From NCBI GenBank assembly GCA_964410665.1, contig CAYPIE010000006.1:90267-154266 (forward strand): a stretch of 64,000 nt of DNA, read 5' to 3'. Below the pieces are notes generated by a model. That model ran no database searches. It was not told the DNA's origin and saw only the letters and a program-made list of their open reading frames with translations. The stretch is from CAYPIE01 sp964410665 (GTDB lineage Bacteria; Planctomycetota; Planctomycetia; Gemmatales; Gemmataceae). Positions 8,597 through 17,810 of this stretch are shown one piece after another. The position numbers and the translations under genes are program-made. Each line of letters starts with the position of its first letter. The stretch's first letter is position 1.

Positions 8597-10603
8597 TCAC
8601 TTCTGCTGGAACATCTCTCCTTCGAGTAATTGACCAAGTGAGATCGCTGCGTTGGCACGGATGCCGCACCAACTCTGTTCGGCAGCCGAATGGTGACGTA
8701 TGAACTCTCGGCTGGAACGCAGATCTCTGAGCAATCGGCTCCAGGATGACTGTTTCGGGGACTTTGCATCCAGGAAGTTCAGGACCTCTGTGAAGCGATC
8801 TTCGATCTGTTTTGCATGTTTAGAAGTGATTTGCGGTAGGACCACTTGTACTGTGGAAGACTGCCGATCCCAGTCGATGCCAAGACTTAGCGTCCTCACC
8901 ACCTTGAAGAACGTAAGCCAGTGGGCTTCGATGGGATCGTTGCGATCGAGTAGCCGGGCATTCAGCTCCTCGGCAAAGTACATCCCATTGATTGCCAAGC
9001 CTATCTGACTGTTTTGGACACGTGACCAGTTGCAAACCCAGGAGGGCATGGTCGCGACCTTGCCATCGATGATTGCCCGAATGCCAGCTTCCTCATCGAG
9101 AATCAGGGTCCGGTCATCCAGTGCATAGACACAGGATGGCAGCACACCGAATAAAGGCCCCGCCTTGAGTCGCTGATACTGCTTGCCGGCATAATTCCTG
9201 GTTTTCATTTGATCGCGATATTGCCTCGCGAGTGTCGGCCAGTCGATGGGCTCACGAAAGCGAACAATGCGTACCTGCAACATCAGCGAACGGCGATGGC
9301 CGTGAGGAGCAGCGGGATTGTAGAACATTGTGGCGACCCCAGCGACTTGATCCAGCTTTTGCAGAGGCAGTCCCTGCAAACCCGGGATTGGCAAGTTTTC
9401 CATCCTCGGATGATGACGGAGTACAAAGACCGCAAGGGCATCCTCGGGCAGATAACTCAGGTCGAGCGGCCTCGGCTCGTTTGAGACTAAGGTGTCGGCA
9501 CTCATTTGGGACAATGTCCGCGTTTCCGCAGCTCCTTGACCGCGCAGGGTCGAGACAGCGATCGTGCCGACAAGCACAACGCCAATCATCCCGATGCGGC
9601 TCCAGCGTTGCTGCTGGGTTGCCTGCGTGCCATCCTTGGTTCGCAACATGGCAATCCTCCACGAAAAGAGTTTCCGTCCCGCCAACAACGGCCGCGCCAA
9701 CCCTGGCACCGCCGATTGCACTGGTGGCCGCAAGGCCAATTTCGCCAGGGCTACCAGATACCGTTGCCGCCCGCCGACCAGCTCCGCGGCCCGGGCGTCT
9801 GCCGACACCTCTTGCACCAGCCGCAACTCGCGGAGCAGCCAGTGCATGGTCGGATGGAAGTAGTGCACGCTCGTCAACAGCCGGGCCAACAGCCAGCAGG
9901 CAAAGTCTTGACGCTGGATGTGCGCCAGCTCATGGGCCAGCACCGACTGCCGCTCCGCCGAGGTCCATGCGACCCAGTCCGGGTGCAAGAGCACCACCGG
10001 CCGACGCCAGCCCACCGTCGCCGCCGGGGCGACCGATGGCGTCACGGCCAGCCGTATCGGAGTACGGATCCCTAGCGACGTGGCCAACGACTGACACTCA
10101 GCCAGCAGCCCCGAATCGCTCACGCCCTCCGCCTGTCGGGCCAGCCGACCCGCTGCCCGCAGTCCCAACAGCTGCCAGCCTAGATTCAGCAGGCTGCCGA
10201 GCAGCAGCAACCTTCCTACAAAGCAAAAGATGATCGTCCAGGAGTCCGACGCAGAGTAGTCGGTGGACGTCAGTCCGGGCGGCAATCGCTTAAGCCAATT
10301 CCACGATGGGACGATACCGTTTTCCCACTCAGGCGAAGGTGCGAGCACGAAGCCTCCTTGCCTCGGAGTGGCCTCTTCGGGATTCGCTTGCCCCACAGGG
10401 ATTGCGTCTAGTAGATCGGGCCAGCTCGGCTCAGGGACCATGAGCAGCCCACACAGGCCAAGCCCGCTGGCCAGGAGGACCATCAGCACCGGTGTCCCGA
10501 CCACTTGCTGCCGGTGCACGAGGCGGAACAGCGGCCACAGGCCGAGGCCCAGTAGCCCCACCTGCAAGCTAGACACGATCATGGCCCAAACGATCGTCGT
10601 CAT
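8597..10603 (-). CDS. BlaR1/MecR1-type M56 family membrane metallopeptidase with a large extracytoplasmic domain
   Basis: This 668-residue protein has four N-terminal membrane segments. The M56 zinc site is HELAH (224-228), with a likely third ligand Glu265 in QEVSADARA. A last membrane segment lies at about 336-352. The roughly 310-residue exported C-terminal part has no SxxK or penicillin-binding motifs, so it is not a beta-lactam sensor. It begins LPEDALAVFVLR, a type seen in planctomycete M56 proteins of unknown ligand. In BlaR1 systems, ligand binding outside triggers proteolysis and loss of the BlaI repressor. The start ATG overlaps the stop of the BlaI-like gene (ATGA at 10600-10603), so the two are translationally coupled. 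Confidence 0.88.
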   Translation of the reverse strand: MTTIVWAMIVSSLQVGLLGLGLWPLFRLVHRQQVVGTPVLMVLLASGLGLCGLLMVPEPSWPDLLDAIPVGQANPEEATPRQGGFVLAPSPEWENGIVPSWNWLKRLPPGLTSTDYSASDSWTIIFCFVGRLLLLGSLLNLGWQLLGLRAAGRLARQAEGVSDSGLLAECQSLATSLGIRTPIRLAVTPSVAPAATVGWRRPVVLLHPDWVAWTSAERQSVLAHELAHIQRQDFACWLLARLLTSVHYFHPTMHWLLRELRLVQEVSADARAAELVGGRQRYLVALAKLALRPPVQSAVPGLARPLLAGRKLFSWRIAMLRTKDGTQATQQQRWSRIGMIGVVLVGTIAVSTLRGQGAAETRTLSQMSADTLVSNEPRPLDLSYLPEDALAVFVLRHHPRMENLPIPGLQGLPLQKLDQVAGVATMFYNPAAPHGHRRSLMLQVRIVRFREPIDWPTLARQYRDQMKTRNYAGKQYQRLKAGPLFGVLPSCVYALDDRTLILDEEAGIRAIIDGKVATMPSWVCNWSRVQNSQIGLAINGMYFAEELNARLLDRNDPIEAHWLTFFKVVRTLSLGIDWDRQSSTVQVVLPQITSKHAKQIEDRFTEVLNFLDAKSPKQSSWSRLLRDLRSSREFIRHHSAAEQSWCGIRANAAISLGQLLEGEMFQQK

Positions 10604-10980
10604 GACTGCTCCTTCAGTATATGTTCCAGAAGCTCCCGCTCCTCGGGGGTCAAAGCCTCTTGCTCGATCAGGCGCACTAGCATCTCTTCGCGCGAGCCGC
10701 GGAACACGCGCTCGACGATGCGGCCAAGGATGCCCCGCGACACCTCCGCGTGGCTGCGGGTCGGCTGATAGCGGAAGGGTCTTTGCTGGTTGATCGGCTT
10801 AAGAAAGTGTTTGTCGACGAGGATGCGCACCAAGTTGGCCACCGTCGGGTAGCTGAGGTCGGTGCCATGAGCGGCGAGGTAATCACGAACCTCGGCCGCG
10901 GTAGCATCCGAGCGGGCCCAAAAGGCGTGCATCACTTCCAATTCGCGATCGGTTAACTCCGCCGTGGAAGGTTGGGGCAT
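10600..10980 (-). CDS. BlaI/MecI/CopY family winged-helix repressor
   Basis: This 126-residue DNA-binding protein has the family pattern: LTDRELEVMHAFW, TAAEVRDYL, SYPTVANLVRILVDKHFL as the recognition helix-wing region, and a dimerising C-terminal helix (EEMLVRLIEQEALTPEERELLEHIL). I chose the ATG at 10980, with GGAG 9 bases upstream, instead of the longer frame from 11037. The extra 19 residues are not family-like and would cover the palindrome at 11007-11018, a good operator candidate. It precedes and overlaps the M56 peptidase gene, the classic blaI-blaR1 order. It presumably represses its own operon and perhaps nearby genes. Confidence 0.9.
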   Translation of the reverse strand: MPQPSTAELTDRELEVMHAFWARSDATAAEVRDYLAAHGTDLSYPTVANLVRILVDKHFLKPINQQRPFRYQPTRSHAEVSRGILGRIVERVFRGSREEMLVRLIEQEALTPEERELLEHILKEQS

Positions 10981-11006
10981 GGCCAGAAGCTCCGTAATTT
11001 TGCTCA

Positions 11007-11018
11007 ACCAAATTTGGT
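11007..11018. promoter_or_regulatory. Perfect 12-bp palindrome, candidate BlaI-type operator
   Basis: ACCAAATTTGGT is a perfect palindrome centred about 32 bases upstream of the chosen repressor start. BlaI-type repressors bind short dyads in the promoter of their own operon. The classical TACA/TGTA half-sites are absent, so the assignment rests on position and symmetry. Confidence 0.4.
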
Positions 11019-11055
11019 CGGCCAAAACTACGCCCATCAGGCCATGCCGTCAAGC

Positions 11056-12279
11056 TTAGTTCCGTGGGTCCGCCAGACGGCCGACAAACAAGATCAAGTC
11101 GTGCTTACGGTCGCGGATGAGGAACAGGAACGGGTGATCGGCACGGAATACGGGTGGCCTTTCCACCGGGATCGCGGCAGTGGCCCGAACGCCCACCCCA
11201 GTCGCTGCCGCGGCTTCGGTACCCTTCTCGTTGACGTCGACGAAAGCCTTGTGAACGACGAAGCTTACCTGCAATGCTTCCTCCGAGGTCATGCCCGAAA
11301 AGTCGGCCCCACGACTGAATGGCAAACGCATACCCATTGTTTGCAGTGTCTCGGTCAGGTTGAACTTGCGGGTCATCTTAAACTTGGGCAGGCTCACGAT
11401 CACCTTCGTCGACCTTAACTGCTTGAGCCACTCACCCAATCGCCCAGCGGTCAAACCTTTTTCCAGTTTGCCCAGTCCATCCTTGGCCTTGGGTAGCAGT
11501 ACCACCATCGACATGTCCCCCCCGGCGTAGGACATCTCGAGGATCTGCACCAAGTCATCACCGTAGTAGCCAAAACGGCTGGTCTGATGCATCATCTCGG
11601 CGGGGACCGAATCCTCCGCCCTTAAAAAGAACGGTTCTTCCTTGGTCCATTTCTTGTTGAACGGCTTCTGCCAGTCCCCCAGGAAGTACACGGCATTGGT
11701 CAGCACCATGCGCATTCTGCGGTCGAGCATGCCTGAAGGGATCAGGTCTTTGATCTTGTCGTTGGTCTGTTCCTCAACCCAGGCGTTGATGGTTTGCCGG
11801 GCCGCTTCGGGCTGGGCGAAATCAACCTCTCGTAGCCCCGCCCCGTAGCTGTCTTGTAGGCCGTTGAGAAAGTCCTGGTGCCAGTGGAAGTCCTTCTGCC
11901 CCCATAGGGCGTTCGCGATGCGCAGCTGATATTTTCCTTGCTGACCGCTCCAGTTGAGCCAGCGGAGCAAGGCGCCCATGCCTTGTTGTGTCTGCTCGTT
12001 ATCGGGCAGCTGCAGGGTTTTGAGGATCTGCTCTTGGGTCTGGCCCTTGGCCCCGGCAGCCGTCATGCCGAGGGCCGCCTCGATGCTGTACGGTGAGAAG
12101 AACAGGTTGCCCTCTTCGGTGGCCAGTCGCTGATACAGGTCGAGGGCGAATCCGGTGTTAGCCTGGGCGACCTGGTTGACCTCCGGAGGTAGCTCGGGCT
12201 CCGGCCCCGGCATAATGGTACAGCTGGCCATCAACATCAAAATAGCACATACTAGCATAGACAGGATTGAGGATGCCAT
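11056..12279 (-). CDS. Serpin-family lipoprotein 1 (inhibitory-type hinge)
   Basis: This is a 407-residue serine-protease inhibitor of the serpin fold. The start at 12279 (AAGGAG upstream) gives a leader ending in lipobox MASC, with lipidation at Cys20, so the protein should be anchored to a membrane facing outward. Serpin landmarks include FSPYSIEAALGMTAAGA, LTNAVYFLGDWQKPF and the distal hinge FRADHPFLFLIRD. The reactive loop (about 350-372) has a consensus inhibitory hinge NEKGTEAAAATG: Thr at P14 and Ala at P12-P9. Counting from this hinge puts P1 near Thr in RATAA, so the target is unlikely to be trypsin-like. A second serpin gene lies 115 bases upstream. Confidence 0.92.
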   Translation of the reverse strand: MASSILSMLVCAILMLMASCTIMPGPEPELPPEVNQVAQANTGFALDLYQRLATEEGNLFFSPYSIEAALGMTAAGAKGQTQEQILKTLQLPDNEQTQQGMGALLRWLNWSGQQGKYQLRIANALWGQKDFHWHQDFLNGLQDSYGAGLREVDFAQPEAARQTINAWVEEQTNDKIKDLIPSGMLDRRMRMVLTNAVYFLGDWQKPFNKKWTKEEPFFLRAEDSVPAEMMHQTSRFGYYGDDLVQILEMSYAGGDMSMVVLLPKAKDGLGKLEKGLTAGRLGEWLKQLRSTKVIVSLPKFKMTRKFNLTETLQTMGMRLPFSRGADFSGMTSEEALQVSFVVHKAFVDVNEKGTEAAAATGVGVRATAAIPVERPPVFRADHPFLFLIRDRKHDLILFVGRLADPRN

Positions 12280-12394
12280 GATGCATTCTCCTTCAAGCAG
12301 GAACAAGATCATCCGTCGCTTCACCTACCAACCTGACGAGGTGGCCCCTATCAGGGATTGCCTGAACCCGTTACGCAGCGGCGTAGCGCGGGGC

Positions 12395-13624
12395 TCAGGG
12401 CCGCGGATCGGTCAGCCGGCCCATCAACAAGATCAGCTCGTGTCTAGTGTCGCGAATCAGAAACAGAAACGGGTGATCAGCACGAAAAACTGGGGGAGAC
12501 GCTTCCGGTTCAGACCCTTTATCAAGGCCCTCGGCCGACGCCGCGGCCGCTTCGGTGCCTCTCTCGTTGACAACGATGTACGCCTTGTGCACGACAAAGT
12601 CGAGCAACAGCGCATTGTCATTGGCCATTCCAGTGAAGTTGGCCTGGTCACTAAACGGACGTGGCATCCCCATCGCTCGCAAGGCGTCTGTTAAATTGAA
12701 TTGTTGCGTCATGGTAAACTTGGGTAGGCTGACAATGACCTCTCTCGGAGAGAGTTGCTTGAGCCAGCGTTGCAACTGCTCGGCTGTGAGCTCCTCCTCC
12801 AGCTTGGCCAGCCCGTTCTTTTCATTAGGCAGGACGATCAGCATCGATAGTTCGTTCCCAGAATAGGACATCTGCAAGACTTGCACTTTGGAATCGCCGT
12901 GGTAGGCGAATTCTGCGGTTTGCTGCATCATTGCCGTCGGGACAGCGTCATCTGGGGTCCGGAAGAAGGGCAGTTGCTCGGTGACGCTTGGCTCAAACGC
13001 TTCCTCCCAGTCACCCAGGAAGTCGACGGTGTTGGTCAGCGCCATCAGGGTCTCCGGGGTGATCATGCCCGAGGGAATCAGTTCCTGAATCTTGTCGTTG
13101 GTCTTTTCACGCACCCAGCAATTGATGGTCTGGCGAGCCGCTTGAGATTGATCAAAGTCGATCTCTTGCAAGCTTGCCGCATAATCATCCTTCAGACGAT
13201 TGAGAAAGTCTTCCTTCCAGTCGATCCCTTTTTGACCCCACAGGGTGTTGACGATTCGCAGCTGGAAGGTCGCACGTTCTCCGCTCCAGTTGAGCCAGCG
13301 CACTAACGCCCCCACCGCTTCCTGTACCACATCCCCTTCGGGAAGGTGTATCGTTCTAAGGATCTCGCGATTGGTGGCGCCTTCGGCACCGGAAGCCGTC
13401 ATGGCGAGGGCCGAGCGAATACTAAACGGGGAGAAAATGAGATTCCCTTGAGCCGTGGCCAGTTGCTGATGGAGTTCGATGGCAAACTGCAGATTTCCTC
13501 GAGTGATCGGATTGGCATCGGCGGTAAACACCGGCTTCGGAGCCGAAGCAGGATCGCTGCTGCACCCGACGAAGAGCAAGAGGGGGGTAACAAGAACGAC
13601 ATACCGTAGCGAGAATCCCATCAT
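12395..13624 (-). CDS. Serpin-family lipoprotein 2 (paralogue)
   Basis: This 409-residue protein is clearly a duplicate of the downstream serpin; the segments FSPFSIRSALAMTASGA, LMALTNTVDFLGDWEEAF and FRADHPFLFLIRD align. Start 13624 (AGGA upstream) gives a leader with lipobox FVGC, with Cys21 as the lipid anchor. The frame is open for 61 more codons upstream, but that stretch is not leader-like. The hinge NERGTEAAAAS is again of inhibitory type. The reactive-centre text then differs completely (AEGLDKGSEPEAS), so the two paralogues should trap different proteases, with P1 here near Gly or Lys. It is divergent from the Hsp70-like gene. Confidence 0.92.
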   Translation of the reverse strand: MMGFSLRYVVLVTPLLLFVGCSSDPASAPKPVFTADANPITRGNLQFAIELHQQLATAQGNLIFSPFSIRSALAMTASGAEGATNREILRTIHLPEGDVVQEAVGALVRWLNWSGERATFQLRIVNTLWGQKGIDWKEDFLNRLKDDYAASLQEIDFDQSQAARQTINCWVREKTNDKIQELIPSGMITPETLMALTNTVDFLGDWEEAFEPSVTEQLPFFRTPDDAVPTAMMQQTAEFAYHGDSKVQVLQMSYSGNELSMLIVLPNEKNGLAKLEEELTAEQLQRWLKQLSPREVIVSLPKFTMTQQFNLTDALRAMGMPRPFSDQANFTGMANDNALLLDFVVHKAYIVVNERGTEAAAASAEGLDKGSEPEASPPVFRADHPFLFLIRDTRHELILLMGRLTDPRP

Positions 13625-13726
13625 GCCATATCCTATTCGAGGTTGAAAAGGGATCAGTGGAGTTGGCAGACTACGGCCATGACGAACGTGTTGGAGCCCG
13701 CGCTTGACTGACCCAAAAGGCCTGCG

Positions 13727-13755
13727 TTGTCCGAAACCTGGCTTCGGCATACAAT
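13727..13755 (+). promoter_or_regulatory. Sigma70-type promoter of the Hsp70-like gene
   Basis: TTGTCC at 13727-13732 and TACAAT at 13750-13755 are separated by exactly 17 bases. They match TTGACA at 4/6 and TATAAT at 5/6 positions. The start codon at 13801 would give a leader of about 40 bases. It lies in the 176-base divergent region between serpin 2 and the Hsp70-like gene. Confidence 0.55.
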
Positions 13756-13800
13756 TCAGACACACAGTCTCAGGCCTACCTTCTTGTAAGCATTGGACGC

Positions 13801-16665
13801 ATGACACGCTACCTCGTTGGCATCGACCTCGGTACCACCAATTCCGCTCTGGCCTATGTGGATCTCAAGTCACAACCCAGTGCCGGGGCTGTCAAGCTAC
13901 ACAGCTTCCCGATTCCCCAGCTGGTCGATGCAGGAGAGATGGGTGAGCGCTCACTTCTCCCATCATTTTTATATCTACCTGGGCCACATGATCTACCAGC
14001 CGGTTCGGTTCGGCTGCCGTGGGACTCTGAAGCCCACGAGGTGGTTGGAGAGTTTGCCCGACAACAGGGGAGTCGCGTTCCCGGTCGGCAGGTGGCTTCC
14101 GCCAAGTCGTGGTTATGTCATGCAGGGGTCGATCGTACCGCCCCGCTGCTCCCCTGGGGCGGGCCGCCCGATGTACCCCGGTTGTCACCGTTGGAAGTCT
14201 CCGCTCGCTATTTGCAGCATCTGGTCGAGGCTTGGAACCAGGTTCCGAACCGATCGCCGGATGATGACCTGCGTGAACAACCGGTGACCTTGACCGTGCC
14301 GGCTTCCTTTGATGACGTTGCGCGGGAATTGACCATGCAAGCCGCGCAACAGGCCGGACTCAAAAAGGTGACGCTGCTCGAGGAGCCGCAGGCCGCTTTT
14401 TACTGCTGGATGGGGATGAACTCCGCCGATGAGATTGGCCGCATGAAACCCGGCATGCGTTGCCTCGTGGTCGATGTCGGTGGTGGTACCAGTGACTTCA
14501 GCTTGATTCGGGCTGCCGAGGACCAGGGCGAGCTGACCTTCGAACGCGAGGCAGTGGGCGACCACCTCTTACTGGGTGGGGACAACATGGACCTTACCCT
14601 TGCGCGGATCGTGGAGACGCGACTTGGCAACGTCCGGCTCGATGCAGCACAATTTAGCCAACTGGTGCAGGCTTGTCGGGCTGCCAAGGAAGCGCTGCTT
14701 GCGCCGGAACCACCAGCGGAATATCCCATTACGGTGGTCGGCCGGGGACGCTCTGTGATCGGGGGCACGCTACACACCAGCATCACCCCCGACGATCTCC
14801 GCAACGCCATCTACGATGGCTTTCTGCCAGTGGTGCAGGTCGACGAACATCCTCAACGCAGTGCACGTGGTGGCTTGCAGGAGATGGGTCTGCCCTATGT
14901 CAGCGATCCAGCGATCACACGTCACTTGACCGAGTTTTTGCATCAACACCTGACGGAGGATGGCCGCCCGGTGCCCCCCGACACCATCTTGTTTAATGGG
15001 GGAGTGTTTCAACCAGCCCTGGTGCGTGACCGACTGATTGAGGTGATGCGTCACTGGTACGGCCCGAACTGGGAACCGTTGATCCTGAGCAACCCCTCGC
15101 TGGACCTGGCGGTTTCGTGGGGCGCGGCCTACGCCGGCTGGTTAAGACACACCGGTGGACGCCGTATCGGTGGTGGGATTCCGCGCTCCTACTATATTGC
15201 GGTGGATACCAGCGCGGAAGCTGGACAAGTCTGCGAATCTCTCCTAGAGCAAGAACCGGCCAACGCGGACTCGAGGACGGTTTTATGTGTGGTGCCGCGA
15301 CGGCTTGAGGAAGGCCAGATCATACCTTTGCCACAACCCGAGCTGGAACTTGCTCTGGGTGAACCGGTTTCGTTTCCGCTGTTTACCTCCACCGTCCGCG
15401 GGGATGACCAGCCGGGCGATCTCCTACAAGTTTCCCCCGCGCAGCTGATGCAGCTGCCTCCTTTACAGACGATTTTACGTGGCGGGAAACGCGCGGGCAC
15501 CAAACGTACTCCGGTGACCCTGGAAGCCCGCTGTACCGAGATCGGCACCTTGGAACTGTATTGCCTGGCCCGGGACGGCGGGAATCGCTGGCGACTGGAA
15601 TTCAACGTCCGGGATGTGGTCAAGGAGCCGGCAGCGCGGCGAGATCGCAGCGAGTCCGAAGAAGCAGAAGCACAAGGACTGGTCGATGTTTTCCCCGAGG
15701 AGCAGATTCAACAAGCTGCCTCCGCCATCCGTGGCTGCTACGATTTAGGTGAAGTCAAACCAACGGAATTGCCCAGAGCTTTAGAGGCCGCCTTCGAGGC
15801 AGCGCGCAACGACTGGCCAACCGGGCTGTGCCGCCGCGTCTGGGAGTATCTTGCCGAAGTCAACGAGCAACGCACCCGCTCCGTGTCGCATCTAAATCGC
15901 TGGTACAACTTAGCAGGCTTCAGCCTCCGCCCAGGTTTCGGCGATTCTCTGGACCGCTATCGCGTCGAATCCTTATGGAAAATGTTGGCCGCTCCGCCCA
16001 AAGGGGCCCAGCCCGGCAAAGCTGCTGGGGTCATCGAGGGAGGCGCGGATTACTGGATTATGTGGCGTCGGGTGGCGGGAGGCCTGAATCCGAGTCTTCA
16101 GCAAAATTTGTTTACTCGTCTTAAGACAATCCTGCTGGGTGCTCCTGGTAAGAAAGTCCCCAAGCCGAACCCCAATGAACTGGCCGAGATGTGGCGTGCC
16201 GCGGCCAGCTTGGAACGCTTGGATGCCAAGACCAAGGAAGCGCTTGGCAACCAGCTGTTAGGCGCACTGCGACAATCGCCCATCCCAAATTATCTATTTT
16301 GGTCCCTGACCCGCCTCGGGACTCGCACCCCGTTCTACGGACCGCTCAATACCGTCTTGCATCCGCGCATTGTCGAGGGCTGGCTTGAAGACTGCGTCGG
16401 CTTTGAACCGACCAATGATCATGAGCGTCTGGGCTGGGGGTTCTGCCTGGCCCAGCTGGCCCGGATGACTGGCCAACGGGCACTGGACATCGATGACAGC
16501 CATCGCAAAACGGTTCGCACCGCCCTGCGCGGCTCCGACCTCCCGGAAGTCTGGGAGCAAATGGTCACCCAGGTCATCGATCCCGCGGGCGATGACCAAG
16601 CACAACTGTTTGGTGAGGCCTTGCCCATAGGCTTGCGACTCCGATCAGTAGGGGAATCGACGTGA
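13801..16665 (+). CDS. Large Hsp70-like protein with non-DnaK C-terminal half
   Basis: This 954-residue protein has an Hsp70-type actin-like ATPase: the phosphate-1 loop LVGIDLGTTNS (6-16), EEPQAAFYCWMG, and the phosphate-2 loop VVDVGGGTSDFS near residue 225. The N-terminal domain is enlarged by insertions. The C-terminal 450 residues do not resemble the DnaK substrate-binding beta-sandwich or lid. They look mainly helical, matching the DUF3731-bearing Hsp70 relatives found in planctomycetes and proteobacteria. No signal peptide is seen, so it is cytoplasmic. No Shine-Dalgarno is obvious before the ATG. The client is unknown. It lies upstream of an MBL-fold hydrolase gene on the same strand. 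Confidence 0.85.
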   Translation: MTRYLVGIDLGTTNSALAYVDLKSQPSAGAVKLHSFPIPQLVDAGEMGERSLLPSFLYLPGPHDLPAGSVRLPWDSEAHEVVGEFARQQGSRVPGRQVASAKSWLCHAGVDRTAPLLPWGGPPDVPRLSPLEVSARYLQHLVEAWNQVPNRSPDDDLREQPVTLTVPASFDDVARELTMQAAQQAGLKKVTLLEEPQAAFYCWMGMNSADEIGRMKPGMRCLVVDVGGGTSDFSLIRAAEDQGELTFEREAVGDHLLLGGDNMDLTLARIVETRLGNVRLDAAQFSQLVQACRAAKEALLAPEPPAEYPITVVGRGRSVIGGTLHTSITPDDLRNAIYDGFLPVVQVDEHPQRSARGGLQEMGLPYVSDPAITRHLTEFLHQHLTEDGRPVPPDTILFNGGVFQPALVRDRLIEVMRHWYGPNWEPLILSNPSLDLAVSWGAAYAGWLRHTGGRRIGGGIPRSYYIAVDTSAEAGQVCESLLEQEPANADSRTVLCVVPRRLEEGQIIPLPQPELELALGEPVSFPLFTSTVRGDDQPGDLLQVSPAQLMQLPPLQTILRGGKRAGTKRTPVTLEARCTEIGTLELYCLARDGGNRWRLEFNVRDVVKEPAARRDRSESEEAEAQGLVDVFPEEQIQQAASAIRGCYDLGEVKPTELPRALEAAFEAARNDWPTGLCRRVWEYLAEVNEQRTRSVSHLNRWYNLAGFSLRPGFGDSLDRYRVESLWKMLAAPPKGAQPGKAAGVIEGGADYWIMWRRVAGGLNPSLQQNLFTRLKTILLGAPGKKVPKPNPNELAEMWRAAASLERLDAKTKEALGNQLLGALRQSPIPNYLFWSLTRLGTRTPFYGPLNTVLHPRIVEGWLEDCVGFEPTNDHERLGWGFCLAQLARMTGQRALDIDDSHRKTVRTALRGSDLPEVWEQMVTQVIDPAGDDQAQLFGEALPIGLRLRSVGEST

Positions 16666-16713
16666 GTCTCTGCCGGATCGATCTCCATCATCCTGCCCCG
16701 GAGAGAAGGATGT

Positions 16714-17661
16714 ATGATTAGCCAGTTTGCCATGCTGGCCAGTGGATCCAGTGGCAATAGCGGTTTTGTTCGTGTTGGTCTCCAGGGCGTCCTGATCGAC
16801 ATCGGACTAGGGCCTCGCATGCTGGCCAGCCGACTGGCCTCATTAGGCTTGACCTGGAACCATGTCCATGCAGTCATTCTGACGCACACGCATGGTGACC
16901 ACTGCAAGGAAGCAACCCTAGCACATCTACGGCAAAAAAAGATTCCGATCTTTTGTCATCCTGATCATCACCGTCGTTTAAGTTACTGGAGTGACGCTTA
17001 CCCGGGGTTACGAGCTGCAGGGTTGTTGTGTGATTATCGGGTTGATGCCCCTTTTCGACCCATCCCGGGTTTAAGCTGTCTGGCCATCCCGGTGTCGCAC
17101 GATTGTGATCCGACCTTCGCTTTTCGGCTGGACGGCGCAAACGGATTGTTTGGGCCCGCCTGGTCGCTTGGCTATCTCTGCGATCTAGGCACCTGGGATC
17201 AGGCCATTGTCGAAGCCGTTCACGCGGTGGATGTCTTGGCGCTCGAGTTCAATCATGATGCAGAGATGGAGCGACGGAGTCCTCGCCCGCGTCATTTGGT
17301 CGAACGGGTGTTGAGCAACCGAGGTCATCTTTCGAACCGGCAAGCAGCCGCGTTTCTTGCGGCTTGGTTACGCCAGGCCACTCTGCCTTCACTACGGCAC
17401 CTCGTGCAATTGCATCTAAGTCGTCAATGTAATCGCCCGGCTTTGGCGGTGGATGCTGCTCGGCAAGTCTTGCGCGAGTATCGAGTCGATTCCCGGATTC
17501 ACACAGCTGCTCAGCAATTTGCCAGTAGTTTGATCCCCCTGGATACCGCGCCGTCCAGGCCGCCTCGCCCCACGGGACCACGAGGATCCGACCGGCGCAC
17601 GCGGATCTTGCCACCTCGTTTGCCCGGACTCGGACCGGAAGAAAACATAGAAGCTAGGTAA
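16714..17661 (+). CDS. MBL-fold metallo-hydrolase (YycJ/WalJ-like)
   Basis: This 315-residue cytoplasmic metallo-beta-lactamase-fold protein begins with MLASGSSGNSGFVRV, the typical YycJ-type start. The metal motif is THTHGDH (57-63: His58, His60, Asp62, His63), followed by SHDCDPTFAF and a C-terminal ALEFNHDAEM and NRGHLSNRQAAAFL block with ligand His. In Firmicutes YycJ/WalJ links cell-wall control to DNA processes as a 5'-3' exonuclease-like enzyme; the role in planctomycetes is unproven. The basic, Pro/Arg-rich tail after about residue 270 is extra. It lies 48 bases after the Hsp70-like gene with GGAG and AAGG upstream of its ATG, suggesting an operon. Confidence 0.85.
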   Translation: MISQFAMLASGSSGNSGFVRVGLQGVLIDIGLGPRMLASRLASLGLTWNHVHAVILTHTHGDHCKEATLAHLRQKKIPIFCHPDHHRRLSYWSDAYPGLRAAGLLCDYRVDAPFRPIPGLSCLAIPVSHDCDPTFAFRLDGANGLFGPAWSLGYLCDLGTWDQAIVEAVHAVDVLALEFNHDAEMERRSPRPRHLVERVLSNRGHLSNRQAAAFLAAWLRQATLPSLRHLVQLHLSRQCNRPALAVDAARQVLREYRVDSRIHTAAQQFASSLIPLDTAPSRPPRPTGPRGSDRRTRILPPRLPGLGPEENIEAR

Positions 17662-17810
17662 AACTTGCTGGTCCTGCGAGCTTAGCCAGGAATCACAATC
17701 GCAGCTAATGTGCAAAACCTGCCGGGACGCCCTAAGATCAGCCGAATGGGAATAGCGGAGGAACCATCAGGTCAGAGTCTTCTTCTGACCCTTCCGCGAG
17801 GAACCATCCC

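Noticed and set aside
9232..10233. Plus-strand 333-codon frame across the M56 gene
   Set aside because: It is antisense to a gene with a clear HELAH motif, and its translation is Arg/Pro/Ser-rich low-information text typical of shadow frames.
8597..10603. Beta-lactam resistance sensor
   Set aside because: The extracytoplasmic part of the M56 protein has no SxxK, SxN or KTG motifs of penicillin-binding sensors.
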